64,000 nt of DNA, from the NCBI RefSeq assembly GCF_033958435.1, contig NC_134144.1, forward strand, positions 8,922,010-8,986,009. The letters are read 5' to 3'. Positions 35,591-46,625 of the stretch are shown here, in pieces (positions within the stretch are counted from its first letter, which is position 1; each line of letters starts with the position of its first letter). Below the pieces are notes generated by a model. It was not told the DNA's origin. It saw nothing but the letters and a program-made list of their open reading frames with translations, and did not search any database. Position numbers and translations under genes: made by a program. This stretch comes from Carettochelys insculpta. Its lineage: Eukaryota; Chordata; Testudines; Carettochelyidae.

Positions 35591-35958
35591 AGAGTTCTTC
35601 TTCAGCTAAAGGTTCTAAAAACTACACTTGTAGCTGCAGAAGCAGAACAGAGCGAGGTCCTCAGGAGGGCAGGCTCTCCTCCTTTGCCCATGACTGATGG
35701 GCCTGGTTCTGCCTCACGAGCCACAAGAAGATGATCCATGGTAATGGATTACCCATGACAATGGATCTGGGGGCCTTGCTTCAAAGACAAAAAGTGATGT
35801 GTTTGCTATGCAGGAGGCCAGGCAGCCACTGGAAGCTATAGTCCTTGAATTCAAAACACTATTGTCCCTCTCCATTCCCTGATTAGCTGTATGCTTGCAC
35901 ATCTTCTAGTCCTAATATCCTTGTAAATTCCATTTATGGTCATTTTTTTGAATATACA

Positions 35959-36249
35959 GGGTTTGTCTTCACTGCCCAAGGGGGAATATCTTCACTGCAT
36001 GATAAGTAACGTGCATTATCTACCCAGCTGTAAAATCCTAGTAGAGACAAGGCACCTGTAAATTTCACCATGAGGTCAAGTAGGTGATGTCAGCCAGGGA
36101 GAGTGTATACTGTTGACCTTGTCTTCCTGCCTCATGGTAAAAACTACAGTGCCTTGTCTCCACTAGGATTTCACAGTAGGATAGCTAATTGGGTGCTAGT
36201 TATCCCACTATTAAAAAACAACATTTCTTTGCAGTGAAGGCAGGCCGTA
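35959..36249. mobile_element. Foldback MITE
   Basis: The ends GGGTTTGTCTTCACTGC and GCAGTGAAGGCAGGCCGTA are complementary with mismatches. Inner segments TAAAATCCTAGTAGAGACAAG and CACCATGAGG are answered by CTTGTCTCCACTAGGATTT and CCTCATGGT. It is a non-coding palindromic transposon relic lying between the two copies of the direct duplication. Confidence 0.8.
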
Positions 36250-36429
36250 GACCTTGCATTTGCAAATATCTAGGCCCCCATGAGACGATTCAACTGCACA
36301 CAAGTACCCATTAGCAAAGTTGTAGCACCACATTGTGACTGAGATTTAGGCAGTGTTAACCCTTTCCTTGCTACTATAAAGCACAGAATACTTGTATATC
36401 ATGTTCACCAAAGCAACAGACATGCTGGA

Positions 36430-36603
36430 GTGCATGTAATCGCCTAAATGCCATGGGCATCACTTGTGTGTAACAATTCCAATATTTCAGAGGTATTTAC
36501 AAATAAAGGAGAAGAATGCACTCTTAAAATTCCTACTCTTGTTTTATTTTTTAAAACAGTTCACAATTTGCTTTTATGCATGTCTGTTTGTAAATAGCAA
36601 AAA
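36430..36603 (+). repeat. Direct duplication, copy 2
   Basis: Partner of 34915-35088. Similarity fades on both sides. No terminal repeats or poly(A) tail mark it as a known transposon. Confidence 0.85.
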
Positions 36604-39600
36604 CAAAACAAAAACCAAACAAACACAAAGGAGTGCACCCTCAAGTAGGGTCCCCCAATCCCAAGCATTTACACACGAGCTGTGATGAATGCTCATATTT
36701 TCAAGCAGGCAACCAAAATAACTTTGCATTAAATCACCTGGGCTAGCAGTTAAAAGACAGGACATGACCTTCGGTACCCTGTACCTGCAGTGATAGAAAA
36801 GACTGAAAAGACTTAGGTAGGATACAGTTTTATTTTTAATCACAGCCTCTTTAAAAACGTATGACAATAAGACCTGGTGAAGACTTTCTGCATTCAATAA
36901 CACTTTATCCCATTATCTACTGTAGCAGGCACACCAGAATAACCAACACTCACTTAACACCCACTTTAAACATACATTGAAAAAGATCAATTTTCTGCTG
37001 GATTCACACTATTAAATTATGTTTGTTACCATGGGAACTTGACTAAAATGCCACCCACATGCTTGCAGAGAAACCAAACAAACAACAACCCCCCCCACAT
37101 TTTTAACCTTTAAGGAAAACCCAGTAATCGTAGGCTTGCTGCATTGCAGTGTTTTCATAAGGCCCAAAACATTGTGCAGCAGAAATGCCCAGACAGATCT
37201 ATTTTGCTGTATACCTTCTTTCGGAAAATATTTGGCTGAAAGAACAGCTTTCATCTAATACTGTCACACAATATTCCATTCAAGAGGCGTATACAGAGAG
37301 ATGCACATTTCATTCCACACTAACAAGAAGGATCGGGCTGGAAAACAAAAGGGCTATTGCTCATGCGAATGGTGTTTTCAAATCTTGCAGCCAATAGCAT
37401 GGGTCTATTTTTGGTGATGCAATAGGTATGTCATACGTATGATACACTGTGATTTCTATTCTATTATTTCTTGTGTGGTGGGTTTGTTTTTGTTTGTTTG
37501 TTTGTTGAAAGCACAGTATTGCATTTATTAGCGAACAGCTTTTTAAAATGTACAATCTGATCGTCTAGGAAATAATGGGAACCATTCACTTAAGGCAAGA
37601 TCATAATTTATACAGCTACGAGAACATTTTTAATATTTCACAGTCAGCCCTCTTGGAGTGCAGTAAACTCTACAGCCAGATTTTCTGCTGGGATAAATCA
37701 ATGCATCTCCAGTGAAAGCAATGGGAGCTACCCTGATTTAACCAATTGGAGAGCCCAAATTTGCACTCAAATTACACCTGGGTGTAAAGCCCTTAGAAGT
37801 CAATAGAAATTTTACCTTTGTATAGCTGAGGTAAAAATGGTCCCTATTAACATAATCTAAACTCAATTCAATGTCCATTGAAATCTGTGGGCATTTTCCT
37901 GTTAACTTCGATGAGACTTGGGTCAGGCCCTTATTAGGTTAACAATCTCCCAAGGCCTCAGAGTGTTTTAAAAAAAGTCCCCTTCTCTTTTGGGTTCAAG
38001 AAATAAAATTCAACTTTATTTTTAGACATGGATTTTCCAGGAGATTGATGATATTAAAGCACTCAGGAGAAAGTGTGTCTAAAAAGATTTCCCCTTGGTT
38101 ATCCCTAGGTGGTTGAGATTACGATTGTGTCACCTTTTGGCTGGTTTACTGTCATTTATTGGTAATTTGCCTTCTTCTCTTAGGTATCAGCTACATGTAA
38201 TTGACCAAAATTGGCTGAAGGATTCTCAGCCAATGGAGTATTTTCATCTCAGCTGAAGGTCCTGATCTGAAAATTGTCCCTTTTAAAAGAAAATTGGGCA
38301 AGGTGCTCCGATTTATGACCCTGTATATTTACTATGTTCATCCACACAATATAAGCACCCTTTAGAAAAGTAAGGTTGTCTTAACCATAAATTAGCCCAA
38401 CCCATATCTTCCGACATAGGAAGGAAAGGCCAACAAATATTTTGAGGTATTAACAATGAAGAAAAGTACTGCTTTTAAGAAGGATGGTTACACGACTTTT
38501 TGTCATGACAGCTGAGGGCTTCCCTTCATCTACTGTTCTGAAAAGAACTCTGTGGTTCAGTTATCTGTTCTTCCAACATATTGTATTCAGTGGGAAAAGT
38601 TTAAGAGAATACCTATAACAACGCTCACTACCCCTGTCCATTTCTTTGGATTATCTCCTACTACACCTGTTTACCACATAAAATTCAGATTTTGTCAGGA
38701 GCATCACAATTTCTACCATTAATACATTTCCTTTTAGGGTTTACTGGATGGTAGTGAATACTTTGTTATAAAATAAAATATGAAAAAGCCAATTCAAGCT
38801 TTTTAAAAAGTGGAATAAGAAGCTACTTCTTGTCGACGATTTTTTTTCTGCATTGTGTCCAGATAATAATTATTTCCATCTATGTCATGATGAGAACGAG
38901 GGGACTGCCAGAGTCCATAAGACTCCTCCCTCAACTGACCAGGTTTCTCCTCTCTCAATGTTCACAACCCCACATTAGCTGCTGCTAATGGGCCACATCC
39001 AGGGTGACAGAACTGACCTTGTCAACTCTGGCCCTAATCGAGCTTTGTTTGGATACCAGTGTTTTTGCTGTCCCAAGTGCTAGGACATTCGTATGCTATG
39101 GGGAAGAACCTGTGGCACAGCTCTTGAGCAATGCAGCAGAGAAAGCCCAAACCAGCAAGAGGGGTGAGGCACCCTCTGGATTCTGAGGTGCTACAGGAAC
39201 TGCTCTCTGCATGTGCTCTAATTTCTGTCAGTTTCTGCTATGCAGCCAAACGGACTATTCACTGCCCAGCAATTCCCTAGACCACACCAGGGTCTTCCAG
39301 CGGAAGGGGCAGTATTGAGACGCTTACATGGTTCCCCTCCATGGCAATTCTTCCCAGCCTTGGCAGATCCTGTCATTGGATCAGGGTATAGGCACCAGGA
39401 TGAAGTCCAGAATCTGCCTATCCGTCTTTCTATTAAAATAAAGAGCAAGCAAGTTCATTTCTTATCTTCTGTTTTCATTGCTATAAATCCACTGAAATGA
39501 AGTAAACTCCAAAAGTGTCTCAGCCCGGCACATGTTGGTTCTCAGCTATAGGTCTAAAGACAGCTCTTCAGATGCGTACTGATTGCTCTAAATCTCTAAT

Positions 39601-41818
39601 CTGGGGAGTGGAGGAAGTATTGCTAGAAGTTCACAGCATTCTCAATGAAAGCGGCGGCCATAACAAGAGGCAGCTTAGACAGTGCACGACTGCCTTGCAA
39701 AACATGGAAAGAACAATGCCACAGCAGTTATCCTTTTTGCAGAGGTCATTGTACCAGCGTTAAAGAGGAAATATTGGAGCTGTGGCATTTTGTAGCAGCT
39801 GAGATCTCGTGTGTGAAACTATTAGACCAATTTAATCTCACTAAACATCCTTTTTTTTCTTGTTACACTTGAAATTATGCAGTATCTTTAGTACTTTTGT
39901 CCCTGCAGTAGTTATTTTAGCCCTGTTAACGGCGACAGTATTCTATAGGCAGGTACTTGGGAAAGTTTGTCGAAAAGAAGCTGAAAACCCAAAGAAAGGA
40001 AAATGGCTATTTGGATGTTATACAAGGATATCTCTGGCATTGGGTGACAACAAAATGGAGGAAAATGTAGCAAAAGCAGAATGCTGGCACTTCGCACCTG
40101 CTCTGCAAGGGTGCACATGGCTGTTCATTCAGTCCAAATCCCTCTTCACCTCTTAGAGTTTAATGCTCTGTCCTTTGGATTCTGAGCCCATTTGCAAGTG
40201 TGAAAAAAGCCTCTCTCTACTCTTACTCTAAACTGACCTGTTATGTAGGATGGCAGCCCTAGGAAGCTAATGTCTTGTGTTTTCCGTAGAGTACATGCCA
40301 CATGGGACATATATCCATAATCGTGAAAGCAGCCTCCTCAAAGATTTTTCTTTTCCAAGGAGAAGAATAAATACAGCTCATTTATTATTTTAAACTCTTG
40401 AGATGAGGTAACATCACAGTTTGGCTTTGCTCTGCCTTCTCCAAACCACCAACATCCTTTCTACGCTACAACTGGTCTGTCGCCAGACACGGTGGTCCAG
40501 ATAGGGTCAATCAAGTGTCACACGCAGTAACCAGATGCCCTCTTTCGCATTCTATCCCTGTGCTAATAGAGGTGTTTTCTTTCCGCAGACCTAGAAATTA
40601 GGGTGCTGCTAGGCAGAAGGGGAAAAGTCTAGTGGTCGGGTGCCAGACACCTCCTACCAGCAAACTACAAAAGGCCCATAAAGTAAAATAAAACAGAGGG
40701 GACAGAAAGGCAGGAAGTAACCAACGTAAAATAAAATATGCCAGATGGTGGGAAGAGTTTTCTGCTGCCTCCTTTCACAACTCCTCCCTTCCTGTGAAAC
40801 TAGGAGACTCAACGTGATAGGAGCGAGTCACACCAGCAATGCACTAAATGGACTAATGGAAGCCACTCGGGCACTGACGCTGTAGCGGCGAGCACAGGAA
40901 TAGAACAGAACAGGACTGTAGGACTCCCGGTGGACAAGTGAAAAGGTCTTACCTGTTTAAGCAGACAGGAGAGTGTCAAGGCTGCAGCGTCCTGGGATTA
41001 AAGAGCCAGGAAGGCTCTCTGGCTCCTGTGAAGAAACATAAAGCAATATATTCTGCTTAGTCCCTGATGACATCACAGGGTGATTGATACTGTATAAACA
41101 CAAGAATGTCCCTAGCCAGGACACCCCCTCACCACCATTTCCCAAAGCCTGGTCAAAGAAGATACAATAATCCAGAACCTCTGCTGGCAGCCTCCTCTTA
41201 AAGCAGCAGAAGGTGCTGTTAGACTTCTTGGAGCTGTTCCAAATGAAGCCAGTTGATCAGATCCCAAAAAAGACATTTGTCTGATGGGGACTGCTGGGCA
41301 CAGCGGGCTCCAGCCATGCCCTCTGCACTGGGGAGCCTACGAACCATCTACCCTGTCTGAGGATATCCCCATCTTGGGGGAAACTTTGAGCAGTGGAGAT
41401 GCAGTCATTGTTGGTGCAGACGAAACAGAGTGGCAGAGGATAAGAGCCTAGCCCAAAGTTCTGGAGCCCCTCAGAACCCTGTGGGTCATGCTCCGAAATA
41501 TCCTTTGACTCTCCTCCATTCACAAAATCACCTGCCAGCCGAGAAGGGCTGGGTGGCGTTCCCATTGGATTCCAGCCTCCTCAGCACAGCAGAGATGGAA
41601 ATGATCAGGCTGAGGTCTGAGACAACCTCTACTGGTACGGATTGTCCTACTAGAAGCTCACTAGGCACTGGTCACAGCCCTGATGCACTATATCTGTGGT
41701 ATCTCAATCATTACTTTGGCCAGCTGCCTTGGTAAACCTGAAGTGGAAAACATCTGGATGGGTTTGTTGACCCTGAAGATCCTGCTGATGCAGGGGATGC
41801 TTGCAGTGATTCCTGTTA
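36604..41818. other. No recognised gene; old repeats likely
   Basis: About 5 kb of mostly unique DNA. 37680-37930 has the motifs AGTGAAAGCAATGGGAGC and CACCTGGGTGTAAAG, which recall very old amniote repeats. Open frames (up to 102 codons) have no recognisable domain and often overlap on both strands. Confidence 0.4.
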
Positions 41819-42479
41819 CCTACTGTATATTTTAGAAATTTTCTGTGTCTTTGGCTGTGTCTAAACTAGCTCCCAACTTCGAAGGGAGCATGGTAAGTAG
41901 GGTGTCGGGAAATTATTAATAAAAATTACTATTAGTGAAAATTATTATGAATTAAAATAAAATTTTGAGGAGTAAAGGGTCTTTGAAGTAGCAGGTTAGC
42001 TGTGGCTACATGGAAGCTGGCACTTCAAAATTTAACACTTCAAAGTTGCCATTGAGAAGAATTAAGTTAATGAACTGCTGCATATGAACCATAGTACTTC
42101 ATTAATAATCTCCTGACACCCTACTTACCATGCTCCCTTCGAAGTTGGGAGTTAGTGTACACACAGCCTTTGTGTCTGTCCATCCATCTGTGAATCTGTT
42201 TGTTCAAGAACTCCCCCAAAATGGTAAGAGCTAGGACCACCGAATTTGGTATGCAGCTCCCTCTTATCATAATTTAAACAAGGTAATGGTTTGGTCGTGC
42301 AAGGACAATGGGAGGTGCCTGGAATTCAATGGTTTCTCATAAAATGGAAAGGGAGGAGTCTGGTAGGAGGGACACATACTGCAGAATGACCACTGGGGGC
42401 AGCAAGGAGATAGAGATGGGGACTGGGACAGCTATAATGTCATTGGGCCAACAGGAGGGGTGGGGGGAAAGGACAATTA
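41819..42479 (+). mobile_element. Helitron-like element 1, 5' part
   Basis: Starts CCTACTGTATATTTTAG after an A. It aligns with the start of the next element (TCTACTATATATTTCAG), so the canonical 5' TC is changed to CC. After an inserted MITE (41853-42170) it continues TGTGTCTGTCCATCC...TGTTCAAGAACTCCCCC...GAGCTAGGACCACC. No 3' hairpin is seen before the second element begins, so it is incomplete or shares its 3' end with element 2. Confidence 0.55.
41853..42170. mobile_element. MITE with ~75-bp terminal inverted repeats
   Basis: GGCTGTGTCTAAACTAGCTCC at the left mirrors the right end, which reads GGCTGTGTGTACACTAACTCC on the minus strand. Complementarity continues through CCAACTTCGAAGGGAGCATG and GGTAAGTAGGGTGTC to about 75 bp at over 90%. 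The interior is about 170 bp, AT-rich and non-coding. It sits inside a Helitron-like element. Confidence 0.9.
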
Positions 42480-42773
42480 TCTACTATATATTTCAGAGAG
42501 TTTTCCTGTTTGTCTGTGTGCCTGTCTATCCCCCAGCTGGGGGACGTGCAGCCCTCTACCAGGTGTGGCTGCTGCAGCAGGCATGGAAAGGCACTTCTCA
42601 CCTGACCCCAAGCTGCTGCAGTGAGAGAGGGCTGGGGTTGTCCTCTCTCCCTGTGACAGCCTGCACACTGAATCCCTCGCCTCCAGCCCCATCCTAGAGC
42701 AATGACTTAAACAAAGAAAAACAAAACTTCTTTGAGTTCAGGACCCGAGCAACGCCAGGTAAATATCTTCTAG
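42480..42773 (+). mobile_element. Helitron-like element 2
   Basis: Starts with TC (TCTACTATATATTTCAG) directly after an A. It ends with a small GC hairpin, ACCCGAGCAACGCCAGGT, then nine bases and CTAG, followed directly by T. The A|TC ... hairpin ... CTAG|T layout is the Helitron signature. At 294 bp it is non-autonomous, and the 129-codon open frame crossing its left end is incidental. Confidence 0.75.
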
Positions 42774-44354
42774 TTTTTAATATTAGAACCAAGGATGAAA
42801 ATGTCACTGCCACCAGCTTTATTATTTATTTTGCATCCCCACCCCTATGGTATTTAAACACCTTCATGAACTTGACTTACTCTTCATCCAGGAGCACCCT
42901 TTTTCTGTCCTGCACCATCTCTTTGCCCATCTATTCCCTGTTTCTTCTGTGTCCCTTGCTACTATCTCACTGCTCTTGCGTAACCAACTTCTCTTCTGCA
43001 GCTCCTAGCACTGGGGGAATTGCCTATTGACTTTCTGGGCCGTACATCAACTGGTGACCAACAGTTTCCATTATATGCTCCTGTTTTAACTGCTGATAAT
43101 TTACCAAACTAAAAACTCACGTTAAAAATTTTTCATGCTCGATGTCTGCCTCACAGCATGTGATCCTGTCATTAAAGACTATATCGTAATACAAAAGGGA
43201 TTGAAATAAAGTTAAACTGGCAGCTTTAACTTGGTTATTTCCTAACTTTTCAATGCTTGTCTACTTCTTCAGTTTACTTTTAATGTAGGTTTATGCGTGG
43301 TCTTGTTTCATAGTCTGGGTTGATTACAGTTTTACACTAATTTGTCTCATTAATGCTTAGCTTTGTTCTCCAGCAGTTAACAGGGTTTGTTTCTTAAATA
43401 TTACACCTTGAAGGGGACAGTTTCATAAAACTTTGGCAGCAAATTAATATCAAGTGGCTTCTCTGTTCAGTGGATTCCACCATTCTTCCCTGTGCGGTAA
43501 TTAGCTGCAGTGCAATTAACTCAGTGGAAACAAGGCTCCAGATTGCATTGATTTCACCCACCCACTAGATGCACAGGAATTTTATAATAAATTAATTAAA
43601 CTAACTCTGGCTCAGCAGAACAATCAACACCGTGGAGACAGATGATCATATGTAGAACTTATCGTCCTACTAGGCACTCTAGTGCATGGCAGAGGCATAA
43701 TAATGCTATAAGGTCTGATTCAGGAGATGGGGAATATAAGTCAAGATGAATAGATATGAACAGTAAACCAAGATTTTGAACAAGGATATAAACTAAAGCA
43801 GAGACAGGTGGATTCACTGGATGACATTAATGAGAAAATTAGTATGACAGGTCAGCAGCTTTTTGTTGTAAATAACTAGCATTTGTAAGCTGCTCCCTGA
43901 GGCCAAGGTTTGACATTTGCTCTGAAAAGCCCTAACCCGTTCAAAGTTCTTACTATTTCTTGCCACTTGCAGATATTTACTGCACTGATAAACTGCCTGC
44001 CTCAGCTCAGTGGAATTCCTGAACTGCAAAAATATGTCAGGCTATAATATACCACCGATCTCCCCCCTACACTCACCGCTGCCTCTTGTTTGTCAACACA
44101 CTGGCTCAGACTTCAGCTGGTGTCACTGTTCTACCCAAGATCACTGACAATGTACATCAGCTGATGAGCCACCCCAAGGAATTCATAAGCTATTGCCCCT
44201 CTGCCCTGGAAAACGAAAAAGTCCCTTTTTGGGATGTGCTCGCTTACCACACTGAAATAAGCCTTCCAAAACTTTGCTTGCAAACAATGCAAGAACGGTA
44301 CCTTAGTATGCTGAGCAGATTATCTTTTGATACAGAGTGTTGCCTAATAGCAAG
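42774..44354. other. No recognised feature
   Basis: AT-rich unique-looking DNA with no repeat termini. Confidence 0.45.
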
Positions 44355-44480
44355 AACACGGGACTGGGTTTCAGGATATCTGTGTTCTATTCCTGGCATG
44401 GCTACCAACCTGCTGTGCAGCCCCGGGCCTCAGTTTCCCCATCTGTACAGTGGGACCAATGATCCTTGCATTCTAATACT
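44355..44480 (+). mobile_element. MIR-type SINE fragment
   Basis: Contains GGGTTTCAGGATATCTGTG, TTCTATTCCTGGCATGGC and GGCCTCAGTTTCCCCATCTG, classic MIR core and flank. The 150-codon open frame at 44086-44538 runs through it and is not a gene. Confidence 0.8.
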
Positions 44481-44647
44481 GTGTAGCTGTAGCCTAGCAC
44501 AACTTCTCCTCAAAGGTAACCTGCACACTTTCAAATGATGAGCCTAAGAACTTAAATTCATCACTCCGCTACGCAGTAAAACTCATGGACTAAACAACCA
44601 GAGAACGTATGGTTTATTACAGGGGTGGCCAACCAGTTGGAGAGTAA

Positions 44648-44957
44648 GGGTGTGTCTACACATGCATTCCTCTTTCGAAAAAGGTATGCAAATGAGGTAA
44701 ATAAAAAATGGGAAGAAGGATTCTTTTGAAGATGGGAGGAAGGGGCCTCCAGAAGAAGGACTTCTTCCGGAAGACCCCCCGGGAGCTGTGCTTCTAAACA
44801 GCGTTTTGGAGTCCAGAAGAATGGTCTTCCGGACTCCAAATGATGTGACCGTATGCTAATGAGGCACGGGGAATTTGCATCCGCGCCTCATTAGCCTATT
44901 TCGGGCCGTGTATTACCATGCCACTTTTGAAGAAAGTGGCCTGTGTAGAGCTGGACA
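44648..44957. mobile_element. MITE, GGGTGTGTCTACACATGC type
   Basis: Starts GGGTGTGTCTACACATGC and CCTCTTTCGAAAAAGG. It has inverted inner blocks (GACTTCTTCCGGAAGA, TTTGGAGTCC / GGACTCCAAA). It ends with a decayed GGCCTGTGTAGAGC. It abuts the next MITE. Confidence 0.75.
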
Positions 44958-44958
44958 A

Positions 44959-45357
44959 GGGGTGTGTCTACACTTGCATTCCTCTTTCGAAAGATGTATG
45001 CAAATTAGGCAAACCGGAAATGCAAATAGATAAAAAATTTGCATATTCGCATCCTCATTTGCGTATTCTAATTTCAAAAGAGCTTTTTCAAAAGAGGAAG
45101 GCCAGTGCAGATGCTGCTCTTCCGAAAGTAAACCCCATCTTCGAAAGAATCCTTCTTCCCATTAAATAAAGGGAAGAAGGATTCTTTCAAAAATGGGTTT
45201 ACTTTCGAAAGAGCAGCATCTGCACTGGCTTTCTTCTTTCGATAGTAGAATATGCAAATGAGGTGCTGAATATGCAAATTCATACCTCGTTTGCATTTTC
45301 AATTTGCCTCATTTGCATGCCTCTTTCAAAAGAGGAATGCAAGTGTAGACACACCTA
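44959..45357. mobile_element. Near-perfect foldback MITE
   Basis: GGTGTGTCTACACTTGCATT at the left is matched by AATGCAAGTGTAGACACACC at the right. The arms meet near 45170. The inner 60 bp (GCCAGTGCAGATGCTGCTCT...GAATCCTTCTTCCC) is almost perfectly mirrored. The same peptide motif (KASADAAL) therefore appears in open frames on both strands (44918-45169 plus, 45074-45283 minus), which are artefacts. Confidence 0.95.
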
Positions 45358-45540
45358 AGGAGTTGAATGAGGAGATCGCTGAGTCCTTAGCTATTATCCT
45401 GGAAACGTCACTGGCGACAGGAGAGATTCCAGAAGACTGGAAAAGAGCAAAGGTAGCATCCCTCTATAAAAGGGACAACCCAGGAAACTACAGACCAGGC
45501 AGCTCAACATCCACACCACGAAAGATAACGGAGCAAAGAA
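45358..45540 (+). mobile_element. CR1-type reverse transcriptase fragment
   Basis: In the frame open from 45291 the translation after the MITE reads ELNEEIAESLAIILETSLA, TGEIPEDWKRAKVASLYKR, DNPGNYRPGSST and RKITEQ. These correspond to the CR1-clade RT stretch usually read as GEVPEDWK...FKKG...PGNYRPVSLTS...GKIMEQ. It lies directly against the foldback MITE. The following domain with the catalytic residues is missing. Confidence 0.85.
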
Positions 45541-46104
45541 GAAGAAAATATTACTAACATCACCTCCAACAGCATCGAAGTTGCTGTTTCTGTAAGGTAC
45601 GTGGCAGAGGCACTGGGGTGCGACACAGGTTTTACTGGGTTGACGCCAGAGGTGCAGCCGTAGCACCCCACTTCAATGTATACACACAACTGCAACTGCA
45701 GAGGGCTTAAATCTCTGAGCCTGTAAATCACCTTGGAAGTTTTTATCTCCATTAGCAATCTGGGGGTGCGGGGCCCTGCCATGGGCCAAAGCAGAGTTAA
45801 TCAAGGGAAAAAGCACTGGGGAGCCGTCTGGTTTTTTCCTGGGTTTGTGCGAAGCTAAACAAATAAAACAAAATAAATAAAATAACCTTCAATGACCTGG
45901 GCCCCAAGTGAGAAGTGGGGAGAGCCCTTACAGATGTGAAACCTCCCCCGCCCCAACTGAGAAGCAGGGAAAAAATCCACTCGCCTCACTACCCTCGAGC
46001 TCCAGACCCAGGGAGAGTGGGGAGATGCTGAGGCTCAGGGTTTACCCTCAGGCCTGGATTACCAGGGCTAATAGATTTTGTGGGGCACCCCTAAGCATTA
46101 AGGC
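45541..46104. other. No recognised feature
   Basis: Mixed GC-richer sequence. GGCCTGGATTACCAGGGC near 46052 is a small palindromic patch of unclear origin. Confidence 0.4.
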
Positions 46105-46625
46105 AGAGGAAAAATGAGAGGTTTGGTGTTCAGGAGGGGGCTCCCAGGGAGCAGTCTGGGGTTGTGGGTGCAAGGCATGAGCAGGCAGTTGGGTACAGGA
46201 ATGGGCTGGGGGTGGAGGTGTGGGATTAGGGTGGGTGGTGGGGTGCAGGACTGGCTGGGGTTGGGGGTGCAAGGTCTGGGCAGATGGCAGTTTGCAGGAG
46301 TGGGCTGGGGGTGGAGGTGGGGTCAGGGAGGGAAGGTGCAGGAGCGGGCTGGGGGTGGGGATATGGGGTCTGAGCAGGAATGTGGTTACAGGAGTGCAGT
46401 GTGACTGGGGGTGGGAGGGAAGGAGGGTGCAGGAGTGGGCTGGGGGTCGGGGTGCAGGATCAGGGTGGAAAGAAGGGTGCAGGGGCACAGTGAAGTTGCA
46501 GGTCCTGGGCGGAAGGAAGGGTGCAGGAAAAGGCTGGGCTGGGGCGCAAGGTCTGGGAGGGAATGAGGGACAAGGAGAGTGGCGGGGCGGGGAGGGAAGG
46601 AGGGTGCTGGAACAGGCTGGTGGTA
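46105..46625. repeat. G-rich minisatellite-like block 1
   Basis: Loose tandem of GGGTGCAGGAGTGGGCTGGG-like units, with many GGGG runs on the plus strand. Open frames on both strands here (46048-46488 minus, Pro/His-rich; 46220-46699 plus, Gly-rich) are composition artefacts. Typical of a GC-rich turtle repeat interior. Confidence 0.75.

Noticed and set aside
44086..44538. 150-codon plus-strand frame
   Set aside because: Its second half is a MIR-type SINE and its first half has no similarity I can recognise.
44918..45283. Open frames on both strands with the same KASADAAL motif
   Set aside because: This is the expected mirror effect of a near-perfect foldback MITE.
46048..46488. 146-codon Pro/His-rich minus-strand frame, and similar at 47729-48214
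   Set aside because: They are translations of G-rich minisatellite blocks. Equally long frames appear on the other strand.
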